From: CAVRIA01 sp963721115
Lineage (GTDB): Bacteria > Desulfobacterota > Binatia > HRBIN30 > CADEER01
Direction of reading: 5' to 3'
Length of the DNA stretch: 64,000 nt
NCBI GenBank assembly: GCA_963721115.1
Contig: CAVRIA010000008.1
Location: 1 to 64,000, forward strand
Shown here: piece after piece, positions 18,725 to 27,346 of the stretch
Position numbering within the stretch: the first letter of the stretch is position 1
Layout: every line of letters begins with the position of its first letter
Notes under the pieces: generated by a model
What the model saw: only the letters and a program-made list of their open reading frames with translations
Told to the model about the DNA's origin: nothing
The model's database searches: none
Program-made: the position numbers and the translations under genes

Positions 18725-19144
18725 TCACGCATCCCGGGTGCGGGGGCGGAACTTCACCAGTGAGGTATCGTCGGAGACCTTCTCGAAGACCACCTCGACG
18801 GGCAGGCCGATGTGGATGTGGTCGTTCGGGCAGTCGACGATGTTGGTGTGCAGGCGCGGGCCCTCCTCCAGCTCGACGATGGCGACGTTGTAGGGCGTGT
18901 CGGCGTTGAAGGCCGGGTGCTGCGATTGGTGGATGACGATCCAGCTGAAGACGGTGCCGCGGCCGCTGAGCCGCACCCACGCCGATTTCTCGGACAGGCA
19001 GCGCGAGCAGAGCAGCGCGGGAGGGAAGCGCACGTGCCCGCAGTCGCCGCACTTCTGCATGCGCAGCTCGCCCTTGTGGGCGGCCTCCCAGAACGGGGCG
19101 CTGTCCTCGTTCGGACGCGGAAGCGGTTTCTCGATCACGAACAT
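18725..19144 (-). CDS. DUF35 OB-fold / zinc-ribbon acyl-CoA-associated protein
   Basis: 139 residues. A zinc ribbon with C-x2-C ... C-x2-C (KCGDCGHVRFPPALLCSRC, residues 31-49) is followed by an OB fold (RLSGRGTVFSWIVIHQSQ ... IVELEEGPRLHTNIVDC, then GLPVEVVFEKV). Such proteins bind and assist SCP-x/Ltp-type thiolases, forming a heterocomplex that handles acyl-CoA thioesters, for example in retro-aldol or thiolytic steps. The ATG at 19144 (MFVIEKPLPRP) is selected because upstream codons run into repeat DNA. The thiolase gene lies immediately upstream in the same operon. Confidence 0.87.
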   Translation of the reverse strand: MFVIEKPLPRPNEDSAPFWEAAHKGELRMQKCGDCGHVRFPPALLCSRCLSEKSAWVRLSGRGTVFSWIVIHQSQHPAFNADTPYNVAIVELEEGPRLHTNIVDCPNDHIHIGLPVEVVFEKVSDDTSLVKFRPRTRDA

Positions 19145-19160
19145 GAGCACCTCACAGGGA

Positions 19161-19306
19161 AGGTGAGCGGGTGAGCCAGTGAGCCGGTATGCCGGTGAGC
19201 GGGTGAGCCGGTACATTCTCTCATCGGCATACCCGCGTACCCGCACACCCACACATCTACACACCCACAAACCCGCTCACCGGCATACCCGCTCACCGGC
19301 TCACCG
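19161..19306. repeat. Imperfect inverted repeat, GTGAGCCGGT family
   Basis: The 160-base gap between the thiolase and DUF35 genes is almost filled by a stem-loop: the left arm (19161-19214) is made of gagcgggtgagccggt units, the right arm (19274-19306) carries their reverse complements, and the loop is rich in acccgcaca units. A second element of the same family is at 33284-33425. Confidence 0.8.
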
Positions 19307-19307
19307 T

Positions 19308-20465
19308 CTATTTCCCCAGGACCAGGGCGCTGTAGCTCACGGTCGGCGGCGCCTCGTGGGGGGCGCCGCCGTAGCCGGTCACCAGACAGAGCTCGGCGTC
19401 TTTCACCTGGCGATCGCCGCACTCGCCGCGCAGCTGGCGGACGCCCTCGCGGACGTGGCCGAAGCCGGAGAGGTGTCCCTCCGACAGCAGGCCGCCGGCG
19501 GTGTTGGAGGGCAGGGAGCCGCCGAAGTCCAGGTTGCCGGCCTCGATGAAGGCGCCGACCTCGTCCGGCTTGCAGAAGCCGTAGGCGACCAGGTCGTGGA
19601 CGACGCGCGGCGTGAAGGCGTCGTAGAGCTGCGCGACGTCGATGTCCCGCGGCGTCACGCCGGCCATGCCGTACGCCAGATCGGCCGCCCGGGCGCCGCC
19701 GATGCGCTCGGCGTCGCGGCCGATCGGATGGATGATCTCGGAGGCGTGCGACTGTCCGGCGCCGAGCAGGCGTACCGGCGCCTTCGCCAGATCGCGCGCG
19801 CGCTCGAGCGAGGTGACCAGGCAGGCCCCGCCGCCGTCGGTGTTGGGGCAGCAGTCGAACAGGCGCAGCGGCTCCGCCACCCAGCGCGAGCCGAGGTAGT
19901 CGTCGAGCGTCATCGGCTTGCGCATCTGCGCGTCCGGATTGAGCTGTGCGTGCTTGCGCCAGGTGACGGCGATGCGGCCGTAGTGCTCGTCCCGCCAGCC
20001 GAAGTCGAACTGCTGCCGGCGCTTGATGTGCGCCATCAGGGTGATGGCGCCGACGTCGCCGTACGGCACCTGGAACTCGGAGCCGAAGAGCTGCATGACG
20101 ACGCCCTGCGGCCAGTTCTGGGTGGCAAAGCAGCACAGAACCGTGTGGCAGTATCCGGCGTCGATGGCCGCCATCGCCGTCTGCACGCTGCCGCATGCCG
20201 TGGCGCCGCCCATGTCCATCGTCGCCGAGAAGGTCGGCTCGATCCCCAGGTACGCCGCCACGCGCGCCGCCCAGCCGTGCTGCTCGCCCATCACCGCCGG
20301 CATCATCACCAGGACGCCGTCGACCGCGTCGCGCGACAGGCCCGCATCCTCCAGCGCCCGCTTGCTCGCCTCGAGCGTGAAGCCCATCGAGCTCACGCCC
20401 TGCAGCTTGCCGAAGCGCGAGGTGCCGACCCCGACGATCGCGTACTTGCCGCTCGGATTCGCCAT
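19308..20465 (-). CDS. Thiolase-fold lipid-transfer protein (SCP-x type)
   Basis: 385 residues. The fold opens with KYAIVGVGTSRFGKLQG, carries a Cys in GGATACGSVQTAMAAI at about residue 87 where thiolases place the acyl-accepting Cys, and ends with the His block SNTAGGLLSEGHLSGFGH. The second catalytic Cys (CxGG in true thiolases) is replaced by GYGG, as in many Ltp-type proteins, so simple thiolysis is doubtful; a retro-aldolase-like role with the DUF35 partner is more likely. ATG 20465 (MANPSGKY) is chosen with ggag 9 bases upstream. Probably first in the operon thiolase-DUF35-hyuB-hyuA, although the repeats in the gaps leave room for other promoters. Confidence 0.83.
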   Translation of the reverse strand: MANPSGKYAIVGVGTSRFGKLQGVSSMGFTLEASKRALEDAGLSRDAVDGVLVMMPAVMGEQHGWAARVAAYLGIEPTFSATMDMGGATACGSVQTAMAAIDAGYCHTVLCCFATQNWPQGVVMQLFGSEFQVPYGDVGAITLMAHIKRRQQFDFGWRDEHYGRIAVTWRKHAQLNPDAQMRKPMTLDDYLGSRWVAEPLRLFDCCPNTDGGGACLVTSLERARDLAKAPVRLLGAGQSHASEIIHPIGRDAERIGGARAADLAYGMAGVTPRDIDVAQLYDAFTPRVVHDLVAYGFCKPDEVGAFIEAGNLDFGGSLPSNTAGGLLSEGHLSGFGHVREGVRQLRGECGDRQVKDAELCLVTGYGGAPHEAPPTVSYSALVLGK

Positions 20466-20617
20466 CCGCCGTCGCTCCTGACCCCGCATTTCTCGGAAAG
20501 AGACCTCGCGCGAAGTCGATCGCGGCGAGATTCAATCAACTGGTCTAATCAAGCGCTCGAATGCAGCATCGTGCCCGAGTTGTCAACCGGACTCCGCACA
20601 TCCGCCACTCCGGCGGA

Positions 20618-20648
20618 GAATCTCGCGCCAAGACGCCAAGACGCAGAG
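20618..20648. repeat. Terminal inverted repeat, left copy (GxxExxY cassette)
   Basis: Begins gaatctcgcgccaagacg and abuts the stop codon of the GxxExxY gene. Its reverse complement recurs at 21041-21075 with one internal unit moved. Confidence 0.75.
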
Positions 20649-21035
20649 TCAATATTCCTCGATCCCGTTCACCGCTCGGCTGATCCCATCCTTCATTAGG
20701 GCCTGACCGAAGTTCAGCAGAAACCCGAGCTTGCACCCCGTCAGCCGCAGGTACGTCTGGATCTGTTTGCGGTGAGCAGCCGTGGCTTGCTCCACGGACT
20801 TGAGCTCGAGAATGACCTTTCCCTCAACCAAGATATCCGCCCGGAAACCTTCGTCGAATTTCACTCCACCGTACACGATCGCAACGGCTACCTGTCGCTC
20901 AACGGCCAAGCCACGCCGGCGCAGCTCGTGCGCCAGAATCAACTCGTACACCGACTCCAGTAAGCCGGGTCCCAGGATGCGGTGCACGGCTATGGCCGCA
21001 TCGACAACGACCGTCCCGATCTCATTTTCAGTCAT
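20649..21035 (-). CDS. GxxExxY protein (PD-(D/E)XK nuclease-like)
   Basis: 128-residue protein of the GxxExxY family, function unknown. The name-giving motif is GPGLLESVYE (residues 22-31) after a helix TVVVDAAIAVHRIL; the remainder has the nuclease-like core GVKFDEGFRADILVEGKVILELKSVEQ (D ... E-x-K), then HRKQIQTYLRLTGCKLGFLLNFG. It starts at ATG 21035 and stops at 20649. The flanks are unusual: near-identical inverted repeats begin within a few bases of both start and stop, so no separate Shine-Dalgarno sequence exists outside the repeat. This suggests that gene and repeats move or are copied together. Confidence 0.82.
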   Translation of the reverse strand: MTENEIGTVVVDAAIAVHRILGPGLLESVYELILAHELRRRGLAVERQVAVAIVYGGVKFDEGFRADILVEGKVILELKSVEQATAAHRKQIQTYLRLTGCKLGFLLNFGQALMKDGISRAVNGIEEY

Positions 21036-21040
21036 TCCGT

Positions 21041-21075
21041 TGGCTTGGCGTCTCTGCGTCTTGGCGCGAGATTCA
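21041..21075. repeat. Terminal inverted repeat, right copy (GxxExxY cassette)
   Basis: Reads ggcttggcgtctctgcgtc then ttggcgcgagattc, the reverse complement of the left copy apart from a rearranged unit. It begins 5 bases upstream of the GxxExxY start codon. Confidence 0.75.
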
Positions 21076-21134
21076 TTCCGGACTTTTGTGCCGAGAGGGG
21101 CGCCGGCTTCCACGGGCGGCGCCGTTGATGAACG

Positions 21135-21452
21135 TCAGTGTTTCGCGGACTTGCCGGTCTTCGCCTCCCCTCCCACCGTCACCTGGGGACGCAGCTGCTC
21201 GAGCAGATTGTCCCCGATCCCCCGCACCATCTTCAGATCGTCCACGCTCTTGAAGGCTCCGTTCGCCTCGCGGTGGTCGACGATCGCCTTGGCCTTGGCC
21301 GGACCGATGCCCTTGATGGAGGCCAGCTCCTGCGCCGAAGCCGTGTTGATGTTCAGGGCCGGGCTCTCCGCCTTCGCCACCACCACCTGCCCCGCCAGCA
21401 GTGCCATGACCGCCAGCAGCCCCAGCATCGTTCTCCTCATCGTTCTCTGCAT
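21135..21452 (-). CDS. comEA: ComEA-like helix-hairpin-helix DNA-binding protein
   Basis: 105 residues. A signal peptide or membrane anchor (MLGLLAVMALLAGQVVVAKA) is followed by a double helix-hairpin-helix: LNINTASAQELASIKGIGPAKAKAIVDHREANG, then SVDDLKMVRGIGDNLLEQLRP. Such proteins bind incoming double-stranded DNA in the periplasm during natural transformation. ATG 21452 is chosen because aggagga lies just upstream. It is divergent from comEC, which encodes the inner-membrane DNA channel, so the two share the AT-rich gap at 21453-21618. Confidence 0.85.
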   Translation of the reverse strand: MQRTMRRTMLGLLAVMALLAGQVVVAKAESPALNINTASAQELASIKGIGPAKAKAIVDHREANGAFKSVDDLKMVRGIGDNLLEQLRPQVTVGGEAKTGKSAKH

Positions 21453-21519
21453 GTCTCTCCTCCTCGCGGCGCTCAACGCCGCTCCTCTGTGAAGCCCGTG
21501 GAAGCCGGTACGCGTGAAG

Positions 21520-21546
21520 CGTATAGAATACTTTCTAGTCTGTAAA
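21520..21546 (-). promoter_or_regulatory. Candidate comEA promoter in an AT-rich island
   Basis: The comEA/comEC gap contains a strikingly AT-rich stretch (about 21515-21580) in an otherwise GC-rich window. On the minus strand TTTACA (21546-21541) and TATACG (21525-21520) are 15 bases apart, a slightly short but plausible promoter. On the plus strand tatatt (about 21556-21561) could serve comEC. Confidence 0.4.
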
Positions 21547-21618
21547 GAGCATAATTATATTATTTGTCTACTTGATAATCCATCCGCCGCGGGGGATCAT
21601 GGCGCGTGTTCTCTCGGG

Positions 21619-24120
21619 ATGTCTCGCCGCGCCGGGCCTTCGCCGCCGTGCGGGGCGCGCCTCTTCCGGCTGCCGCTACCGCTCTACTGGATGACCGGCG
21701 GGCTGCTGCTCGGGCAGGCGGTGGCGCCGCAGACGCCCGGACCGGGGCTGGCGGTCGTCGCCTGCCTGCTGGCGTTTCTGGTTCGCCGGCCGCCGGTCGC
21801 CGTTGCCGCCCTGGCGCTGCTCGCCGCCGCCGCCGGGCACACGCAGGTGGATCGGCTCCTGCATCCACGACTGCCGGCGGGTCACGTGCGCCACTACGCC
21901 GGATCGACCGTCGAGATGCGCGGGCGGGTGGTCGCGCGCACGGCGCGGCCGCACGGGCAGGCGCGGTTGCTGATCGAGGCGGCGGAGATTCGGCGTGGCG
22001 GCGACTGGCGGCGGACGAGCGGGCGGGTGCTTGTCTCGCTGCGGCGGGCGGAGCGGTCGTGGCGGCGCGGCGACCGCGCGCAGGGGGTGCTGCGGCTGCG
22101 GGCGCCGCGCAATTTCGGCAACCCGGGCGAGTTCGACTACGAGGCCTTCCTGGCGCGGCGGCGCATCTACGTCACGGGTTTCGCGGCGGACGACCGGCGC
22201 TGGCGGCGGACGCCGGGAGGCGAGCCGTGGCCGGCCCGTCTTCTGGAGGCCTGGCGCGCCCGTGCGTCGCGCGCCATCGATCGCAACGTCGGCCAGCCGC
22301 AGGCGTCGATCCTCGCCGCGCTGCTCCTCGGCGAGTCGGGAGCCCTGGCCCCGGAGGTCCGCGACCGCTACGCCCGCGCCGGGGTCAGCCACGTCCTGGC
22401 GATCTCCGGGCTGCACGTCGGCATCGTCGCCGGCGCGGGCTACGCCGGCGCCCGGTGGCTTCTGGCGCGCAGCGAGTGGCTGCTGTTGACCGCCAACGTC
22501 CCCAAGCTCGCGATGGGATTCGGCGCGGTGCCCGTGCTGCTCTACGCTGCCATCGCCGGCGGCAGCACGGCCACGGCGCGTGCCGTGACGATGGTGCTGC
22601 TGGTCATGCTGGCGACGCTGGTCGACCGGCAGCGCGACTGGCTGGCGGGGCTGGCCGCGGCGGCGGCGGGGATCAGCCTGCTGTGGCCCGGGTCGATCTT
22701 CGAGATCTCCTTTCAGCTCTCCTTCGCCGCCGTGCTCGCCCTGGTTCTCGGCATGCGGCGGGTGGCGGCGTGGTGGAACGACTGGGAGGAGCGCCGGCTG
22801 GTCCGCCTGCGCGGGCCGCGCTGGCGCCTGCTGCGCTGGTTCGTCCTCTACAACGCCGTGACCGCCTGCGCCGTCGTCGGTACGGCGCCGCTCGCCATCC
22901 GCCACTTCAACCGCATCTCGCTCGTCGGCATCGTTGCCAACGCGGTGGTGGTGCCGCTGCTGGGCCTGCTGCCGGTCGGCATCGGTCTGCTCGGCGTCCT
23001 CGCGGTACCCGTCGTGCCGCCGCTCGGTGCGTTCCTGCTTCGCGTCGCGGGTGCCGTGGTCGCGGTTGCCGACCGGCTGGTCGCCGGCCTCGCCGCCCTG
23101 CCGTTCGCCGCCGTGCGCGTCGTCACGCCCACGCGGCTCGAGATCGCGCTCGCCTACGTCCTGCTGGCCCTACTCCTCGCCGGTGGCCGTCGCCGGCGCG
23201 CGCTGCTCGCCGCGGCCCTGGTCTTGGTCGCGGCCGATGCCGGCTACTGGTGGGCGCGGCGTTTCCACCGCACCGTCTTGCGGGTGACGTTTCTGTCCGT
23301 CGGCCAGGGAACCAGCACCGTCGTCGAGTTCCCCGGCTCTCAGGTCATGGTCGTCGACGGGGGCGGATTGTCGGCGACCTTCGACGTCGGCGAGCGCCTC
23401 CTCGCCCCTTTCCTGTGGCGCCGCAAGATCGCGCACGTCGACACCCTGGTGCTGAGCCACCCCGACTTCGACCATTTCGGCGGCCTCGACTTCCTGGTGA
23501 AGGCGTTCTCGCCGCGGGCCCTGTGGTGGAACGGCGCGCGGAGCCGCGGCGTCCTGTTCGAACGCTTCTGGAACGACGTGCGCGCGCGCGGCCCTCCGCC
23601 GGAGGTCGTGACGCGCGGCTTTCATCGCGACATCGGGGGAGTGGACGTGCGGGTCCTCCATCCGCGGCGGGCGGCCGCCGGCAGCGACAACGACCGCTCG
23701 CTGGTGCTGCAGCTGCGCTACGGGCCGACTACGCTGCTCCTGCCCGGCGATCTGGAGGCCGAGGGCGAGCGCGCCCTGATCGTCGCCGAGCGCGGCGGGC
23801 TGGCGAGCACCGTCCTCGCGGTGCCGCACCACGGCAGCCGCACCTCCAGCACGCCGCCCTTCGTCGGCGCGGTCTCGCCGCGCCTGGCGATCATCTCCTG
23901 CGGCTACGACAACCGGTTCGGCATGCCGCACGCCAGCGTGCTCGCGGAGTACGAGAGGCGCCGCATCACAGTGTGGCGAACCGATCTCGACGGCGCGATT
24001 CTCCTCACCATCGACGCCGCCGGGCACCTGTCGACTGCGCTGGGACGCCCGCAAGCGCCGCCGCGGCGTTCTGCTCTTGACACGCTCGCGAGGCGGAGTC
24101 TAAAACGCGGCGTCAATTGA
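21619..24120 (+). CDS. comEC: ComEC/Rec2 DNA internalisation protein
   Basis: 833-residue inner-membrane channel for uptake of single-stranded DNA. N-terminal membrane segments and a DUF4131/OB-like region (VEMRGRVVARTARPHGQARL) precede the competence core with AGVSHVLAISGLHVGIVAGA and STATARAVTMVLL, many membrane helices to about residue 560, and a C-terminal metallo-beta-lactamase-like domain (VTFLSVGQGTSTVVEFPG, then LSHPDFDHFGGLDFLV with H-x-D-x-D-H, VPHHGSRTSS). ATG 21619 is chosen; the frame is open further upstream but that part is AT-rich promoter DNA. All domains of a full-length ComEC are present without a break. Confidence 0.9.
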   Translation: MSRRAGPSPPCGARLFRLPLPLYWMTGGLLLGQAVAPQTPGPGLAVVACLLAFLVRRPPVAVAALALLAAAAGHTQVDRLLHPRLPAGHVRHYAGSTVEMRGRVVARTARPHGQARLLIEAAEIRRGGDWRRTSGRVLVSLRRAERSWRRGDRAQGVLRLRAPRNFGNPGEFDYEAFLARRRIYVTGFAADDRRWRRTPGGEPWPARLLEAWRARASRAIDRNVGQPQASILAALLLGESGALAPEVRDRYARAGVSHVLAISGLHVGIVAGAGYAGARWLLARSEWLLLTANVPKLAMGFGAVPVLLYAAIAGGSTATARAVTMVLLVMLATLVDRQRDWLAGLAAAAAGISLLWPGSIFEISFQLSFAAVLALVLGMRRVAAWWNDWEERRLVRLRGPRWRLLRWFVLYNAVTACAVVGTAPLAIRHFNRISLVGIVANAVVVPLLGLLPVGIGLLGVLAVPVVPPLGAFLLRVAGAVVAVADRLVAGLAALPFAAVRVVTPTRLEIALAYVLLALLLAGGRRRRALLAAALVLVAADAGYWWARRFHRTVLRVTFLSVGQGTSTVVEFPGSQVMVVDGGGLSATFDVGERLLAPFLWRRKIAHVDTLVLSHPDFDHFGGLDFLVKAFSPRALWWNGARSRGVLFERFWNDVRARGPPPEVVTRGFHRDIGGVDVRVLHPRRAAAGSDNDRSLVLQLRYGPTTLLLPGDLEAEGERALIVAERGGLASTVLAVPHHGSRTSSTPPFVGAVSPRLAIISCGYDNRFGMPHASVLAEYERRRITVWRTDLDGAILLTIDAAGHLSTALGRPQAPPRRSALDTLARRSLKRGVN
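24077..24104 (+). promoter_or_regulatory. Candidate promoter for the DUF1302 gene
   Basis: TTGACA (24077-24082), 16 bases, TCTAAA (24099-24104), inside the last codons of comEC. It would give a leader of about 350 bases before the DUF1302 start. Confidence 0.45.
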
Positions 24121-24461
24121 TCAATTGATACAACGGGTTGGGAATCGGGGTTCCTCGTTGTGAGAGAGAACAGGGGGACGGTGAGGTCGAGCGGCACGAG
24201 CCCGCGCTCTCGAATCGGAGACGCGACGACCTCCTGTTGCCTCGGGCGCCCGTGGCGGAGCGCCTGTGCGACACACGAGGGGAACGGGTCGCGGCGGCGC
24301 GGCCACGGGCGGCCTCCGGAAGCGCGAGAGATGCTCGCGGCGGTGAGGCGCCGGCAGGGGCGATCGGTATCGGCGGAGGCCGGCTCGAGAGCCGGCGCGA
24401 ACGCTGTGCCGTGAGTGGGCGAGCGGCGACCGCGGAGCCGCGCGAGGCAAAGGAGGGGGAC
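24121..24461 (+). other. Long leader upstream of the DUF1302 gene
   Basis: About 340 bases with no convincing gene. It is rich in short GC inverted repeats and ends in a strong ribosome-binding site (aaaggaggggga) just before the ATG. It could be a structured 5' untranslated region; no known riboswitch was recognised. Confidence 0.4.
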
Positions 24462-26380
24462 ATGGTCAGAACGCAGCGACCCGGGCTGGACAGGCTTGCG
24501 GCACTCGCCTGCTGGACGATGCTGTTGCTGCTGGTGTCGAGCAGCGCGCGCGCCATCTACCTGGACGAGGATCAGAACATCACGTTCCGGGCACGCATCT
24601 ACAGCCAGGCCTCGATCCGGACGGAGAACTCCGAGATCGACACCGTACCCACGGCCAAGACCGGGCAGCTCGTCCAGCACCGCAACTTCTTCAACCCCGA
24701 GCTCGACGCGAAGCTGACCCCGTACACCACCTGGATGAAGGGAAGCTTCCTCGACTTCCTCGCGCCCGACGACTTCCGCTTCCGCGCCGCCGCCTGGGGC
24801 TTCTACGACGGTATCTACGACTACGGCTCGGGCCAGTTCAACGACGTGCAGAAGCACATCAACGACAACTTCGAGAACTACAGCAACGGCATCTGCTCGC
24901 CCAACTCGACCAACGCGGGGCAGTCGTGCAATTCGAACTCCGACTGTATGGGCGGCGTGTGCGCACCTGCCGGCGCGTGGTTTCTGAGCGGGCCGAAGCT
25001 GAACGTGCCGGCGGGCTGCAGCAGCACCGTGCCCGGCAGCTGTCTGGTCGACAACATCAAGCAGCTCCTGCCCCACAGCCACCTCGAGAACCCGCGCGAT
25101 TTCTACGCCCTCGACCGCCGCATCAACGAGCTCTACCTGAGCTACAGCAAGGGGCCTTTCTTCCTGCGCCTCGGACGGCAGGCGATCTCCTGGGGCGAGT
25201 CGGACACCATCGCCCTGCTCGACCAGACCAACCCGTTCGACATCAGGCTGGCCGCGCCGGGCCTGTACGAGGACATCGACGAGGCGCGCATCCCGCTGTG
25301 GACGATCCGCTCCAGCTACAACCTCTTCGACACCCTGGGACCGCTGTCGAGCGGCTTCGTCGAGGCCTACTGGGTGCCCGGTTGGATCGACACCACGACG
25401 GCCCAGATCCCCATCCTCACCGCCAGCCCGTACGCGGCGCGCGGCAAGAACCCGCAGTTCAGCAGCGGGTTTCCGAACGAGAGCTACCAGTTCATCCTCT
25501 TCGACCACACGCCGGAGCAGAAGTTCCAGAACAGTCGCTACGGCTTCCGCTTCCAGACCGTCCTCAACCGCTTCTTCACCCTGCAGGCCTGGCTGTACAC
25601 GACCTTTCCGCAGCAGCCGGTCCCCCGTCATACCGCTCCGGTCATCGTCAAGCCGGGAACGGCGGGAGCCGCGAACGCAGCGCAGCCGGTCTGCTCCCCC
25701 TTCTCGAGCTGCAGCCCGCTGTTCGTGACCGAGCTCGTCCACAAGCGGATCACCGTGTACGGTCTCGCCGGCACGTTCTTCTTCGAGCCGCTCGACAGCA
25801 TCATCCGCCTCAACGCGCAGTATGTTCGAGAACGAGCCGGGATTCATCCCCGAGTACAACCTGAACATCGCGAACCCGAATGGAAAGAGCCCGGTCACCG
25901 ACGCCGGCACGGTCCCAGTTGCGGACATCCTGCGCTGGGAGATCGGGCTCGACCGCTTCTTCTTCTTCCGGCCGCTCAACCCGACCAACAGCTTCACCAT
26001 GTCGGTCTCCCAGGTGGGCGCGTACAACCTCGACGAGACGGGCCTGAAGGATTTCCGCTACGGCGGCCAGCGCAAGCCGGGAACCGACGTCATCGGGCGT
26101 GACGCCCGTTCCCAACGACTTCGTGCAGCAGAAGAAGGTCGAGGCGTTCGCGCAGATCACCCTGATCACCGACTACATGCACGGCCGCCTGAGCCCGCAG
26201 GTCACCTGGATCCAGAACGTCCGCGGCACCTACGCCTTCCACCCGCAGATCACCTATCGCTGGAGCGACTCCCTGCTGTTCCGCCTCGACTACATCAACA
26301 TCGGCGGCGAGTACGAAGGCGTCGGCTTCTTCCGCGACCGCGACCAGGTATCGTTCCGGGCGACGTACCAGCTGAACTGA
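24462..26380 (+). CDS. DUF1302 outer-membrane protein, two frameshifts
   Basis: Probable outer-membrane beta-barrel of about 640 residues, commonly partnered with DUF1329 and RND-type exporters for lipids or other hydrophobic compounds. Signal peptide LACWTMLLLLVSSSARA; early strands ITFRARIYSQASIRT; DUF1302 core FFLRLGRQAISWGESDTIALLDQTNPFD and EARIPLWTIRSSYNLF. Read one frame to about 25820, a second to about 26095 (FENEPGFIPEYNLNIAN ... DRFFFFRPLNPTNSF), and a third to the stop (DFVQQKKVEAF ... GFFRDRDQVSFRATYQLN, final strand with aromatic residue near the end). It carries a Cys-rich insert (SNSDCMGGVCAPAG). A rho-independent terminator follows. Confidence 0.85.
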
Positions 26381-26404
26381 ATCGAAATCGAGAATCCCGT
26401 TCGA

Positions 26405-26437
26405 GGCCCTCTCGCCGCCCGGCGAGAGGGCCTTTTT
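26405..26437 (+). terminator. Rho-independent terminator after the DUF1302 gene
   Basis: Perfect 12-bp stem GGCCCTCTCGCC (26405-26416) with GGCGAGAGGGCC (26421-26432), 4-base loop, then TTTTT. A near copy is found at 31918-31950. Confidence 0.92.
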
Positions 26438-26468
26438 CGTTCGCAAGAGTTATTGGGAAAAGAACCGC

Positions 26469-26558
26469 GGAATGATCTCGCGCAGAGACGCAGGGAATTT
26501 CCCGACCCATTCCGAGCTCTTCCCTCTGTGTCCCTGCGTCTCTGCGCGAGATCATTCC
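26469..26558. repeat. Perfect 28-bp inverted repeat (empty hairpin, GCGCAGAGACGC family)
   Basis: Arms 26469-26496 and 26531-26558 are exact reverse complements (ggaatgatctcgcgcagag ... reading inward), with a 34-base spacer. The arms match the ends of the GxxExxY cassette at 20618-21075, but there is no gene between them. It sits between two convergent genes. Confidence 0.88.
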
Positions 26559-26592
26559 GGGGTAGTCGAGGGTAGTCGAAGAAAACCCGGCC

Positions 26593-27346
26593 TCACCTCG
26601 GATTGCGCAGCGGAATCACCGGAGCCGCCTTGCGGTCGCGCCCGCGTACATCGCGGACGATGGTGCCATCCCTCAGCTCCACCGTCCGGTGGCCGCTCAT
26701 CGCCGCCACCATGTCGTGCGTCACGGCGATCAGGGTCAGTCCGCGGTCGGCGTTGAGATCGGCAAGCAGGTCCAGGATTACGCGCGCGGTCTGAGAGTCG
26801 AGGTTTCCCGTCGGCTCATCGGCAAGGAGAAGCTTGGGCTCGATCGACGAGGGCGCGAGCGATGGCGACGCGCTGCTGCTCGCCGCCCGACAGCTCCGCC
26901 GGCCGCCGGCGGAAGTGCGTCGTCGCGACTCCGACCTGCTCGAGCATCGCGGCGGCGCGCCGCTTCACCGTTCGGCCGGAGAGCCCGGTCAGCTCGAGTG
27001 GCAGCCCGACGTTCTCGGCCACGGACAGAGCGGGAAACAGGTTGAAGCTCTGAAAGATCATGGCGATGTGACGGAGCCTGAGATCGGTGCGCTCGTCGTC
27101 CGAGAGCGCCGACAGCTCCTCGCCCGCCACGCTCACGGTCCCGCTGGTCGGCGTCTCCAACCCCGCGATCAGATTGAGAAGCGTGCTCTTCCCGCAGCCG
27201 CTCGGCCCCGTAACAGTGAGGAACTCACCTGCCGGGACGGTCAGGCTCACACGATCGATCGCGATCGTCTGGCCGAAGGTTTTATGGATGTCTCGGACCG
27301 AGACTGCGGGAGCCGAGGGAGATGCCTCAGCAGGCACGGATCCCAT
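26593..27346 (-). CDS. ABC transporter ATPase (LolD/MacB type), one frameshift near 26835
   Basis: About 250 residues. Energises the FtsX-type permease encoded two genes upstream. Walker A GPSGCGKST, Q-loop FQSFNLFP, signature LSGGEQQRVAIARAL are in the first frame; after a one-base shift come Walker B with LLLADEPTGNLDSQTA, the H-loop VTHD and a C-terminal VELRDGTIV. All are typical of lipoprotein- or macrolide-exporter ATPases. The start ATG at 27346 overlaps the stop of the polyketide-synthase-like gene by 20 bases, indicating translational coupling. Confidence 0.85.

Larger units (their letters stand above)
20618..21075. mobile_element. Candidate repeat-bounded GxxExxY cassette
   Basis: A gene of 387 bases enclosed by inverted repeats of 31-35 bases, total about 458 bases. 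Gene-less hairpins with closely related arms occur at 26469-26558 and 31033-31197. No transposase or target-site duplication was identified, so mobility is inferred from structure only. Confidence 0.4.

Noticed and set aside
19214..19273. Tandem acccgcaca units as a CRISPR or minisatellite array
   Set aside because: Units are short, irregular and confined to a hairpin loop; there are no spacers of constant length.
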